From the NCBI GenBank assembly GCA_029261355.1, contig JAJDBM010000007.1:25870-89869 (forward strand): a stretch of 64,000 nucleotides of DNA, in the 5' to 3' direction. This document shows positions 54,759 through 63,119 of the stretch, piece by piece. The notes under the pieces were generated by a model. That model saw only the letters and a program-made list of their open reading frames with translations, did not search any database and was not told the DNA's origin. Position 1 is the first letter of the stretch. Each line of letters begins with the position of its first letter. The position numbers and the translations under genes were made by a program. The stretch comes from Nitrospirales bacterium (GTDB lineage: Bacteria > Nitrospirota > Nitrospiria > Nitrospirales > UBA8639).

Positions 54759-55090
54759 ACGTGTTCTCAACCCCTCGTATGGGGTATTTTTATGATTACG
54801 ATTTTTTCGGTATCAGGGGTTCTCGGTCAGTTCAGACAGATGACGTGGAAATGGACAAAGCACAGATGAATTGATGGCGGTCTGAATGAAGCAAGACAAC
54901 CTCTCACCAGATGTATAGGTAACATGTATGAAGCGGGGGAACGAGGGGGTTGATGAGCGTGTCCTATGGTGATCCTTGGCATATGCCTAGGAAGGTATAA
55001 CGAGGGAGTACAGACCAGCTAATGACTAATTATGGAGGGATTGGTAGTTGATTGGTTGGTAGATAGGTCAGGGCATAGATACAGAAGGCA
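54759..55090. other. Intergenic region, about 330 bases, inside the element
   Basis: No coding frame recognised. It separates the IS from the PEP-CTERM gene terminator. Confidence 0.4.
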
Positions 55091-55123
55091 AACAAAAAGC
55101 CCCTCATCGTGTGACAAGGGGCT
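55091..55123 (-). terminator. Rho-independent terminator (minus strand)
   Basis: On the minus strand AGCCCCT, a 12-base loop, AGGGGCT, then a T-run (TTTTTGTTTG). It lies about 30 bases after the PEP-CTERM gene stop. Confidence 0.8.
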
Positions 55124-55153
55124 GATGTAGAACTGTAATCTATGAGTGTGAAA

Positions 55154-55690
55154 CTAGTTTGCCTTGTTGGACCATTTACGATAACCAATTAAACCTAACA
55201 ATCCTGTACCCATTAAGAGGAATGCTGAGGGTATGGGGACGGGGGTGTGAGCCGTTTGAAGAGTAGCAGTAAGGGAGGTACTGGGAATAATCTCGGTATC
55301 ACTAAAATCAAAAGACACGGAATCACTGGTGAACGTTGCCCGAGAATTACTCCAACCAGGGAAGAAAGTAGAAGTTGTCGTAACCCCAGTAACTTCTCCT
55401 GACATTCCGACCCAATCTAAGTCACTCAACGTCACGAGTGCTGTTTGTCCAAAAGTACCAAAAGCAATAAAATCAAATATAATGCTTTCAGCCTCTATAT
55501 CAATTTGATAGGAACTGAAAAAGGAAATATTTTCGTCACTTGTGGTAACAAGATGCGATCCTAAGTTAATGATACGGAGGCCGTTATTATGTTCTACGGT
55601 AACCTCATCCCCAATCAACGACGCCTGTGCAGGCACCACTAGCCCCAAAACCAACACCACACCCAGTATCAACGCTTTCAATTTACACAT
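55154..55690 (-). CDS. PEP-CTERM/exosortase-sorted exported protein
   Basis: 178 residues. A Sec signal peptide (ALILGVVLVLGLVVPAQA) leads a beta-rich, Ser/Thr-rich mature domain. The C-terminus has the PEP-CTERM-type sorting signal: PVPIPSAFLLMGTGLLGLIG followed by a basic YRKW end. EpsH/exosortase cuts such tails at the cell surface. A TGGAGG ribosome site precedes the ATG and a terminator follows, so it is a single-gene unit. It is the only non-mobility cargo of the tRNA-Leu element. Role unknown; such proteins contribute to biofilm or surface matrix. Confidence 0.88.
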   Translation of the reverse strand: MCKLKALILGVVLVLGLVVPAQASLIGDEVTVEHNNGLRIINLGSHLVTTSDENISFFSSYQIDIEAESIIFDFIAFGTFGQTALVTLSDLDWVGMSGEVTGVTTTSTFFPGWSNSRATFTSDSVSFDFSDTEIIPSTSLTATLQTAHTPVPIPSAFLLMGTGLLGLIGYRKWSNKAN

Positions 55691-56148
55691 GGTAAACCTC
55701 CATTAGGTACAGATAACACCAGCAGAGAACGATACTAGCAAACCATTAATCTTTTCACAAACACCCATAGCGAAGGTGGATTGGTGGGTGATAGGGAGAG
55801 ACAACAGAAATGAGTAAGCAGAGTGTTCAATACGCCAGGAAGGAAGTGAAAGGTCTCACCCGCTAGCGACTAGAATAGTAAAGTTTCAAAGCCCTAAAAA
55901 TTGGCCCAGTTTTTATATGAGTCCTAACGTATGTTTGTGAGTCTCGTTTTTTGGGGTGGGGGTGGGTCTGTTGGATTTTGTGGAAAATGGACCTTCAAGA
56001 GTTAGTGTTAAATACGTGTTAGAAATACAGACAAAGCAGGGACAAAGGAGGGCAAACCAGGTGAAGGGAGATCAAAGGTCTAAACGGTTATTGCGTAGTA
56101 AAGACAGGGGGATTACCCATCTTTTCAATGAGTTGAGTAATCCCCCTG
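55691..56148. other. Intergenic region in the element, next to attR, with 10-bp inverted repeat
   Basis: No coding frame is supported. GGGGGATTAC at 56107-56116 and its exact complement GTAATCCCCC at 56137-56146 form a hairpin with a 20-base loop, immediately before attR. Such structures may help integrase or excisionase bind, or be a terminator without T-run. Confidence 0.5.
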
Positions 56149-56186
56149 GGGTGTGCGGGTTCAAATCCCGCCTTCGGCACCAACAC
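56149..56186. repeat. attR: 38-bp direct repeat
   Basis: Perfect copy of 51531-51568, i.e. the tRNA-Leu 3' portion without the rest of the tRNA. Marks the right junction of the integrated element. Confidence 0.92.
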
Positions 56187-56222
56187 TCACGTCAGACAAG
56201 TTTAGTCACTCTTGCGACGTGT

Positions 56223-56608
56223 TCAAAAAACAAAGCCCCTTATCAGTAAATGAACCATCTCACTGCCCTTGCAGTTCAATCCAGAACCTATCGGGTAGGT
56301 TCCACCAAAAAGACTGTGCTCTCGACCGCTAGAACCTGCCTGGATTATGCTTGGCAACCGCCAATCGTCTCATATCACATTTGGCATGCTATCTAAAATA
56401 GTTCAGGAATCAGCCCAATCGACAGCAGCCGACCAGAATAAAAGATTACTGTTTATATATTGGCATTCTGAGTCCAGCTGAAATCCTGACCGTCATCATA
56501 GATAAAGCCTCCTTCTCGATCTATCACCACCACTTCTGCCATCGGGACCATACAGAGAGTCAGTATTCCAGCATACAGCACGCAAGCAAATTGTTTGTAC
56601 AGATTCAT
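56223..56608 (-). pseudogene. Decayed DUF1566/Lcl-type (PEP-CTERM-family) exported protein gene
   Basis: Three consecutive reading frames on the minus strand each show a piece of one family. From 56608 to 56453: signal peptide and VVVIDREGGFIYDDGQDFSW followed by TQNAN, typical of the opening of such proteins. From 56438 to 56403: FWSAAVDWADS. From 56369 to 56223: DDWRLPSIIQAGSSG, with WRLP as the hallmark of DUF1566 domains, then SEMVHLL. The frames are joined by frameshifts and the C-terminal half is missing beside attR. The gene seems inactivated. Read by eye; no database search was possible. Confidence 0.7.
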
Positions 56609-56733
56609 TCCTTCGGGAACATAGAATGATTAACAGGCAGAATTGTCCTCATTCAAACAATGAATCTACAAAATAATAAAAAAGGGACATTCTACTTTTG
56701 ACAGGCACCTCTTTATCACGTTATGGTGGAGGA

Positions 56734-57387
56734 ATGCCACGTACTGCTCGAGCCTCCATCGGTGGAATCTGCTATCACGTGATTAATCGAGGAAACTCAC
56801 GTGCCGAAGTCTTCCATGATGCTGAAGACTATGAGGCGTTCCTCATGTTGCTCAAGGAGAGCGGAGCAGAGCGGCACATGCGCATCCTATCCTATTGTCT
56901 TATGCCCAACCATTTCCACTTACTGGTCTGGCCTCGAAAAGATGGTGATTTGAGTCGGTGGATGCAATGGGTGCTTACCACCCATGTACGACGCTATCAC
57001 CGAGTCTATCAGTCAAGTGGCCATGTTTGGGAGGGCCGGTTTAAAGCCTTCCCAATTCAACAAAATGAACATCTGCTTTCCGTGTGGAAATATATCGAGA
57101 GAAATCCAATACGGGCGAACCTTGTGAAGCAGGCAGAAGACTGGCAGTGGTCGAGCCTTTCGTCACGCCAATCCTGGATCCACGCAAGCCCTGTCGCACG
57201 GCCTGCTCGTTGGAAGAAGTCGGTCAATAAAGCCGCAACGGACGAGGAAGTGGAGGCCATACGACAAAGCGTGAATCGAGGCACGCCATTTGGACAAGAG
57301 GCTTGGGTGCGGCGGACAGCGATACGGCTTGGACTCGAGTCTAGCATGAATCCTCGAGGTCGGCCGCGTAAGAAAATCATGAAGTAA
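56734..57387 (+). CDS. REP-associated tyrosine transposase (RAYT, Y1_Tnp family)
   Basis: 217 residues from ATG 56734 with GGAGG upstream. HUH-type single-stranded-DNA transposase/nuclease: YHVINRGNSRAEVFHDAEDY, the HUH motif in CLMPNHFHLLVWP, the Tyr region in YIERNPIRANLVKQAEDWQW and the RWMQWVLTTHVRRYH core. RAYTs are domesticated relatives of IS200/IS605 transposases linked to REP hairpins. A GACAGGCACC word lies just upstream, but no clear REP array was seen. It may be a vestigial or single-copy member. Confidence 0.9.
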   Translation: MPRTARASIGGICYHVINRGNSRAEVFHDAEDYEAFLMLLKESGAERHMRILSYCLMPNHFHLLVWPRKDGDLSRWMQWVLTTHVRRYHRVYQSSGHVWEGRFKAFPIQQNEHLLSVWKYIERNPIRANLVKQAEDWQWSSLSSRQSWIHASPVARPARWKKSVNKAATDEEVEAIRQSVNRGTPFGQEAWVRRTAIRLGLESSMNPRGRPRKKIMK

Positions 57388-57419
57388 AATATTTCCTTTA
57401 CTACAAAGTTATCACCCTC

Positions 57420-57689
57420 ATGATTTGGTTAAAAAAACAGGAAATTGAACTTGAGGACAAAAGTAAAAAATTCGTTCTAGAACGAACCGGGCTTTTTGGT
57501 AGTCAACGCCGAATCAAGTTTATTGAACGACCATTTCCTCCCCAAGCGCATTCGATAGGGACGAACGTGATCAGCATCACACGCCGTCGTCGTGGTTGGA
57601 GGTTTCGAATGACTTATCCCATCATCACCCTTTACTACAAGAGAAATGCTAAGAGTGAATGGGTTCAAATAGGGAGTGTCTTTCCGTAA
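57420..57689 (+). CDS. Hypothetical protein
   Basis: 89 residues, basic (LERTGLFGSQRRIKFIERPF; ITRRRRGWRFRMTYPIITLY). No recognised domain. There is no good ribosome site before the ATG. It starts 32 bases after the RAYT stop, so it may be chance or a small unknown protein. Confidence 0.4.
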   Translation: MIWLKKQEIELEDKSKKFVLERTGLFGSQRRIKFIERPFPPQAHSIGTNVISITRRRRGWRFRMTYPIITLYYKRNAKSEWVQIGSVFP

Positions 57690-57716
57690 ATTGATAACCG
57701 CAATTGAGGTAGCTCC

Positions 57717-58457
57717 GTGATTGACTCCTTCAAAGTTTCGGTCCTCGGCCTTTTCGCGTTACTCGTATTCTTCGGCTGTTCAAAGCAAACAATGCCACCT
57801 GAAGAAATCGAAAAAATGACGTCTCGAACATACGCAGAGTTCTCTCCAAACGCGATACAAGAAGCCCTATCGGACCTCTTCTTTCTCGCCGATGATCGCA
57901 TTTATGAGCAACGTCAAAATTCTGATCAATTTCGTGCCACACGAAACCATCGCCTGGACATTGGGTTAACGTTCGTGAAAGCCAAAGACACATGGGAGGT
58001 CGAAACCACCCCAATACCCGAGGGAACACGGGTGCAACTTGATGTACGTAGTGACGAAACTTGGATCAGCGGAAAAACCAGAATACAGGTACCTGAAGGT
58101 CCTGCTACCTACCATCAATTTTGGAGTCGACTAGATTTCCTACTGGGGCAGTCAAAGGCATGGATGACCTGTCGCGACCTCCGGAACGAATATTTGGATA
58201 ACCATACATGGGGCGATACCTGGTGGTTATGTAGTGAAGTAAAGGACCGAATTCCTCCGGAACTCATAAAGGGCATATGGGAAACAGCCAAGGGACTGCC
58301 ACTCGACCGGAAGGATGAACAGGATTGCTCACAAGCTGTCCGAGAAAATGTCTATGGGGCCGTGCTGACAAGTCGACAGCAGGAGGTATACCAATCTCTG
58401 TGCCTCCAAGAAAAGGGGTACGACAAAGTCGACGATTCGGATGAGAGCCAGCCATAA
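57717..58457 (+). CDS. Lipoprotein of unknown function
   Basis: 246 residues from GTG 57717, with GAGGT 6 bases upstream. Lipobox FALLVFFGCSKQTMPP. The mature domain has KDTWEVETTPIPEGTRVQLD, Trp-rich segments (HTWGDTWWLCSEVKDRIP) and paired Cys. No family recognised. Probably outer-membrane or periplasmic-facing. Confidence 0.75.
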   Translation: MIDSFKVSVLGLFALLVFFGCSKQTMPPEEIEKMTSRTYAEFSPNAIQEALSDLFFLADDRIYEQRQNSDQFRATRNHRLDIGLTFVKAKDTWEVETTPIPEGTRVQLDVRSDETWISGKTRIQVPEGPATYHQFWSRLDFLLGQSKAWMTCRDLRNEYLDNHTWGDTWWLCSEVKDRIPPELIKGIWETAKGLPLDRKDEQDCSQAVRENVYGAVLTSRQQEVYQSLCLQEKGYDKVDDSDESQP

Positions 58458-58758
58458 GCGAGTCAATGGAATACCTTCGCGCCGCTCACCCAACCCTCAC
58501 GCGTATACAATAAGACTCATACTGAAACACACCATTTAGACAATGTATCCATCTATGCTATAATGAAAGGAACAAACTCAACACGAACAGGTGGTGACTG
58601 ATGTTACGTAGGGACAAATCCATGTGACATCTTATTTGAGACCTTCATCTTTCGACCATTTCCACGATGTTCAGAAAATATTCCTTCACGTTTCCACTAA
58701 AGTTCCCTTACAAAATTCCCCAGATTTCCTCACCTCATCTCTACATAAGGAGGAGCGA

Positions 58759-59085
58759 GTGAAGACTGCCGTCACCCGTTCTAACGTGCCATCGCCTACC
58801 ACCAGCAAAAAACATATCCTTTGGATCGGCATCGGTCTCACCATCGGGATCTTCACCCTTTCAGGCTGTTCTCGCTCTGCCTGGATGAAATCAGACGGCC
58901 ATGAAGTCGCACCAAAAGAACAATTGGCCTGTGCAGAAGAAATCGGTGGAGATAAAGCAAATCAAGTACTCGACCACGACGAATTGCAGCCAAAAATTGA
59001 AGACTGCATGCTAGCAAAAGGGTACCATCGTCGCCCCTGGTGGCTTCTCAATGATCTGCACTGGGATACTCGCGCCATGCCATAG
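58759..59085 (+). CDS. Small lipoprotein
   Basis: 108 residues from GTG 58759, with an AAGGAGGAGC site. The TM/signal segment ends GIFTLSGCSRSAWM; the mature domain has EQLACAEEIGGDKANQV and ENDELQPKIEDCMLAKGYH-like residues with two Cys. No known family. An ORF open to 58624 extends upstream, but the ribosome site favours 58759. Confidence 0.7.
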   Translation: MKTAVTRSNVPSPTTSKKHILWIGIGLTIGIFTLSGCSRSAWMKSDGHEVAPKEQLACAEEIGGDKANQVLDHDELQPKIEDCMLAKGYHRRPWWLLNDLHWDTRAMP

Positions 59086-59272
59086 ATGCCCCTACCTTCA
59101 TCGCCTTGCCAAGCCATTGACCACGTAGTCCTCGATTCTTTTTTGGCGACGGGTATCCCAAGCCCCACGTTCGACTCGTCATTGCACCCCCTCGGGACGT
59201 TCGCTTCCCCATATTCCTTTTTGATATAGTTATGAATTCAACTATTGAAGCTTACATCAAGAAATTTCCCAC

Positions 59273-59806
59273 ATGTCTGTCCGTTGCCATTTACACGCAT
59301 CACTCCCCACGTTATTTCTACTAGCCATGGTGTTATTCACGCCTATTGCTCAAGCTGAAATCATCGATGGTTTCCGCGAGATGAAGTTTGGGATGACTGA
59401 AAAAGAGATTGTCACCCTGGAAGCCTGCTCAACTTCAACGGAATGCGTCTATGATCTCGCTGGGAAAAACCGATACCTCATCCTAGACTACTCAGGAGCA
59501 CCGGAAACAGAGTCTGCCGCGACACTTTCTAAAATATCCATTGATATGGGAGCCTTCACGGACCAATGGTATGAGGAATTACAAATTCGCCTACAGGATC
59601 AATATCAGTTAACGAATGACCTACTAGAGGTTGATATTGCAGCATTTGCAAAACATCAGATATCTGAATTAACGTCTGGATATGAGCAGGGCCAAGTACT
59701 CTTAACAGTTGTTCGACGTAAATTTGGCAATCTTATCCTCAAGGTCATCTATCAAAATAAATTTATGGCTGCCAAATCTCTCAAAGAACGAAACACCCCA
59801 CATTAA
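59273..59806 (+). CDS. Exported periplasmic protein of unknown function
   Basis: 177 residues: signal peptide (LPTLFLLAMVLFTPIAQAEI), then a mature domain with REMKFGMTEKEIVTLEACST, Cys pair (ACSTSTECVYD) and YRKFGNLILKVIYQNKF-like end. The GM(T/S)xxE opening is seen in many small bacterial periplasmic folds. Upstream of the cupredoxin gene with a 5-base gap; likely cotranscribed. Confidence 0.7.
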   Translation: MSVRCHLHASLPTLFLLAMVLFTPIAQAEIIDGFREMKFGMTEKEIVTLEACSTSTECVYDLAGKNRYLILDYSGAPETESAATLSKISIDMGAFTDQWYEELQIRLQDQYQLTNDLLEVDIAAFAKHQISELTSGYEQGQVLLTVVRRKFGNLILKVIYQNKFMAAKSLKERNTPH

Positions 59807-59811
59807 GTCAC

Positions 59812-60588
59812 ATGTCTGTATTGGCACACCAGCAGACGACCCCACTCACACTCATCATACTTTTTCTGTTTCTCACACTATTGACTCCTCGCACGACCAC
59901 CGCAACAGTAGGATGGGAAGCTGGTGAGATGGTGTTGGACTTTGGCAACGAAGTGGAGGCCGGCAATAGTGACGTTCTGCTAGATTCTATGGAGGTCGGC
60001 GGTACCTTCTCTGTCGATCTGACTTGGAACATTAATCAAGAAAACTGTCTCTTACAATTTCACGAACCTTCTACCGATAAGAAACACGCACCCACGACAA
60101 TCATTGACGATGGTCTATTCAACAACAGGCCATCGCATGCAGTTCTTCCTCACGTTGCAGAGCTGCTCCTCGCCGCGCGTAATGGACAGGACTGTGAAAT
60201 CAACGGAGCGAAAAATGAATTTATTACCATTGCACGAAAGACACGCCCAATTATCAATCGGACACCAGCATCAGAATTCGCCCCCATTGGAGCGATTGTC
60301 ATGGTCTTTCGTGCAACGGGATTTTTCACTCCCCATGACGTGACCATCAAAACCGGAGAAAAAATCATTTGGATTTATGCCGACGGGGCACAAGAACCGC
60401 ATAGTGTGACCAGCGGTGCCTGTCGAGGCAATGACTGTTCAGGAGGAGGACAGGCATTTGATAGCGGACCGACCCTTACCAAACCAGGCCAGCAATATGA
60501 ACATGTTTTCATGAAATCCGGAACATTTCCCTACCACTGCGATCTACATTTGGGCTCCATGCAAGGCACCGTCACAGTGACGCCTTAG
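59812..60588 (+). CDS. Cupredoxin-domain (plastocyanin-like) exported protein
   Basis: 258 residues. Signal peptide (LTLIILFLFLTLLTPRTTT), an N-terminal domain of unknown type (about 30-150), and a C-terminal type 1 copper domain. The copper ligands are His in QEPHSVTSG, and the Cys, His and likely Met in FPYHCDLHLGSMQGTVTV. Such proteins shuttle electrons in the periplasm. The fused N-terminal domain is unusual for a plastocyanin. It follows the exported protein gene by 5 bases, so the two may function together. Confidence 0.85.
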   Translation: MSVLAHQQTTPLTLIILFLFLTLLTPRTTTATVGWEAGEMVLDFGNEVEAGNSDVLLDSMEVGGTFSVDLTWNINQENCLLQFHEPSTDKKHAPTTIIDDGLFNNRPSHAVLPHVAELLLAARNGQDCEINGAKNEFITIARKTRPIINRTPASEFAPIGAIVMVFRATGFFTPHDVTIKTGEKIIWIYADGAQEPHSVTSGACRGNDCSGGGQAFDSGPTLTKPGQQYEHVFMKSGTFPYHCDLHLGSMQGTVTVTP

Positions 60589-60645
60589 CGAACCACACCA
60601 GGAACATTTACAATGATAGGGCCCGCCTCCAGATGCCACATGTCA

Positions 60646-61038
60646 TCAGGAGGCCGTTGGGGGAAATCCCTCAGGTTCGATGTGAGCTAAACGCTCTTCT
60701 TCCTTCTGAGCCGATGCGCGTCGAGCTTGATCCAGATCAACGACTATCCCTTGTTGAACCTGCTGGATAAGGCGCCCCCAGCACCGTCGACATAAATCAT
60801 GATCTTTCATGCTAACCGACCGACCAAGTTTACTTGAATGGGGATTACGCTTTGGTGACACCAACACTTTTACTTCATTTCCGCATTCTGCGCATCGAAG
60901 GAGACCTGGGTTTTGAGTTTTTGAAGGTTTCCCCGATCGAACGAAAGCACAACCTAACTGATTCTGATGTTTTGATGCCCACCATTCCTCCGTTGTCACT
61001 CCATCTTCTGGAAGTTCAATCTGCCGCAACCGTTTCAT
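60646..61038 (-). CDS. Zinc-ribbon protein of unknown function
   Basis: 130 residues. Cys pairs in LLRCAECGNEVKVL and DLCRRCWGRL should bind zinc. An N-terminal helix-rich stretch and a C-terminal charged tail (ASAQKEEERLAHIEPEG) flank it. GAGGAGGGGA lies before the ATG. No family named. Confidence 0.7.
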   Translation of the reverse strand: MKRLRQIELPEDGVTTEEWWASKHQNQLGCAFVRSGKPSKTQNPGLLRCAECGNEVKVLVSPKRNPHSSKLGRSVSMKDHDLCRRCWGRLIQQVQQGIVVDLDQARRASAQKEEERLAHIEPEGFPPTAS

Positions 61039-61320
61039 GTTCCCCTCCTCACATTCCTAGCTAAGATCGTGTTCTCTTCGCTTCATATGATTCAGCAAAG
61101 GATGTGCCGAGTCTCTCATCGGAGGCTCAAAAAGTGAAGTGACGCATTTTCCAGCAACCTTTCAGAAAGTTACACAAGATCGCCCTTGAGGTGCTACAAA
61201 ATCATTGAAAAATGTGCGTGACCGGACGTGGTATTTCTGACGGGCTGTTGTTGCTTATGACACCAAGCCCGAGGAGACAGTAAATAATATGAGACATGGC
61301 GAGGAGGTCTGACTTGAAAA
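61039..61320. other. Intergenic region, 282 bases
   Basis: Between two minus-strand genes; no ORF, RNA gene or clear terminator seen. Confidence 0.4.
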
Positions 61321-62574
61321 CTACTGAGGCATCTGAGATTGGTACTGATAGACAAGACCGGCATCCAACTCAGAGCCAATTCCACCAAATGGGGCACCAA
61401 CAAGCAATGTCTCGCCATCCACAAAGAGAGCATCACCAAACATATCACTGGCTCCAGTCATCGGAATAGGCTCCTGGAGACTCTTGAGCAAGACTCCAGA
61501 ATCTGGATGAAACATATACACAACCCCCCCTTTGATCTTTCCGTTTTCTTGAACTCGATCACCCGGAGCACTCACGACGATAGCTTCTGGCAACAGGGCA
61601 ACAGATTTCCCAAATCGAGCACGTTCCGTCGGATTAGGGTTCGCGAATGTCTGTAATAATTTCCCGGACTGAATATGATACATATAGACAATGCCCTCAT
61701 CACGATAGGTTCCTTGAAAACCAAAAGCCCCGATCACAATAACATCGGAGTTGACAGCCATCGACCAACCGAAGAGTAATGAGCCCATACCCGAGGGAGG
61801 GACAAACGTTCGAATCAAATCCCCCGTTCGCACATTAAACTGATACACCATCCCTGCCTCCGATCCGTCAGCGCCACCAAAGGGAGCTGCGATAAAAACT
61901 TGTTGGCCAACCATACTCACGGCATGACCAAACTGGGTCGGACGTGCATGCGCTTTAGACTTCGGGCCTAACGTTTGCCGTAAGGCCCCGGAGGCCTCAT
62001 CAAATATATAGACCGCCCCCCTGTGAGACGATGTGGCCGTACTTGCCTGCGGATCACCGACAAGTACATTCCCTTCACTGACAGCAAGCGCATGGCCAAA
62101 CACACCACTGGAGGGATTGGGATTGTTCAACGTCAATCGATGGAGCTTGGACTGTCGGTTAAAGAGATAGACGACTCCGGTTTGAGTGTTCAAGGCATCA
62201 CGTCCATGCGGAGCGCCAATAATAATGCTCTGCGAGGATAAGGCGACCGCTTGTCCAAACAATGCTCCGGATATCGTCACTGGAAGTTCAAATGTATGGG
62301 CAAGTTGTCCCTGTACATCAAACAAATAGGTTAATCCAGTTTCTCGACCCTGATTGATTGCATTCGGAGCTCCGATAACTATCTTGCCCTGATGCTGACT
62401 CATCGACAGACCAAATCCATCCAGAAGCCGTGGGGTTGGGTGATGAATAACTGCATTGGGTCCTACCGATGACTCAAGCAAGGGAAGCCCCTCACTCTGA
62501 GCCCATGGCACGAAACCCACAAGAACCCACGTAAGACAGAGCATATTGAGAGGGAGGCGAATCATCGACTTCAT
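61321..62574 (-). CDS. FG-GAP (integrin alpha-like) repeat exported protein
   Basis: 417 residues from ATG 62574. Signal peptide (LNMLCLTWVLVGFVPWAQS) then about seven beta-propeller blades, each with an FG...A(V)...GAP/FG motif: FGLSMSQHQGKIVIGAPNA, FGQAVALSSQSIIIGAPHG, FGHALAVSEGNVLVGDPQA, FGHAVSMVGQQVFIAAPFG, FGWSMAVNSDVIVIGAFGF, FGKSVALLPEAIVVSAPGD, FGDALFVDGETLLVGAPFG. Likely a surface or periplasmic beta-propeller with calcium-binding loops. Function unknown. Confidence 0.85.
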   Translation of the reverse strand: MKSMIRLPLNMLCLTWVLVGFVPWAQSEGLPLLESSVGPNAVIHHPTPRLLDGFGLSMSQHQGKIVIGAPNAINQGRETGLTYLFDVQGQLAHTFELPVTISGALFGQAVALSSQSIIIGAPHGRDALNTQTGVVYLFNRQSKLHRLTLNNPNPSSGVFGHALAVSEGNVLVGDPQASTATSSHRGAVYIFDEASGALRQTLGPKSKAHARPTQFGHAVSMVGQQVFIAAPFGGADGSEAGMVYQFNVRTGDLIRTFVPPSGMGSLLFGWSMAVNSDVIVIGAFGFQGTYRDEGIVYMYHIQSGKLLQTFANPNPTERARFGKSVALLPEAIVVSAPGDRVQENGKIKGGVVYMFHPDSGVLLKSLQEPIPMTGASDMFGDALFVDGETLLVGAPFGGIGSELDAGLVYQYQSQMPQ

Positions 62575-62801
62575 CAAAGCATGATCATTGAGATACTTGC
62601 AAATTATGAAAAATGAGTTTTGGTATCATTATTGAGATGAAACTGATTGCTTGCAGCTCACGTATCATCACGATACGTTCCTTCTGGGACATGATCTCGT
62701 TACAATAGACTTGAGACAATGCTGAAAAGTCCCGTTCGAATACAGCTCAGTATTACATTGGTCTTCCCCTGATTTTGTGAACACATTCGAAAAGGTTCAT
62801 A

Positions 62802-63119
62802 ATGAGCCAGGAGGTGTGTATGCAAAAACGGAGAAGATTTTCGAAGGGATTCAAGCGTGAGGCCGTCCAGATGACCAGAGGCGCTGACATGTCAGTCACC
62901 CAAGTGGCCGCTGATTTGGGTCTTCACTCGAATGTACTCAGTCGTTGGTGTCGAGAACAGGAGCAGGCTGGGGCCAGGGCCTTTCGTGGTCAAGGCGTTC
63001 CCCGTGATGAAGAAATTGCGAAATTGAAACGAGAGTTAGCCCGTGTGAAGCGAGAACGGGATTTGTTAAAAGACGCGGCGGCGTTCTTTGCCAAGGACGC
63101 AATGCGAGATATGCCATGA
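62802..63119 (+). CDS. IS3-family transposase, OrfA
   Basis: 105 residues (the ATG at 62820 is an alternative). HTH_Tnp_1-type helix-turn-helix: RRRFSKGFKREAVQMTRG and VTQVAADLGLHSNVLSRWC, followed by a coiled linker (EIAKLKRELARVKRERDLLK). The stop overlaps the OrfB ATG (ATGA). Confidence 0.92.
   Translation: MSQEVCMQKRRRFSKGFKREAVQMTRGADMSVTQVAADLGLHSNVLSRWCREQEQAGARAFRGQGVPRDEEIAKLKRELARVKRERDLLKDAAAFFAKDAMRDMP

Larger units (their letters stand above)
51531..56186. mobile_element. Integrative element in the tRNA-Leu 3' end (4.6 kb)
   Basis: Bounded by perfect 38-bp repeats, attL (tRNA-Leu 3' end, 51531-51568) and attR (56149-56186). Contents: tyrosine integrase next to attL, XRE regulator, AlpA-like excisionase, one unknown gene, an IS3-family insertion and a PEP-CTERM protein near attR. 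No replication, packaging or conjugation gene is present, so it is a minimal satellite or a decayed genomic island that moves only with its integrase, if at all. All element genes lie on the minus strand. Confidence 0.9.

Noticed and set aside
55956..56249. 97-codon plus-strand ORF crossing attR
   Set aside because: It reads through the repeat and hairpin, with no ribosome site; composition is not protein-like.
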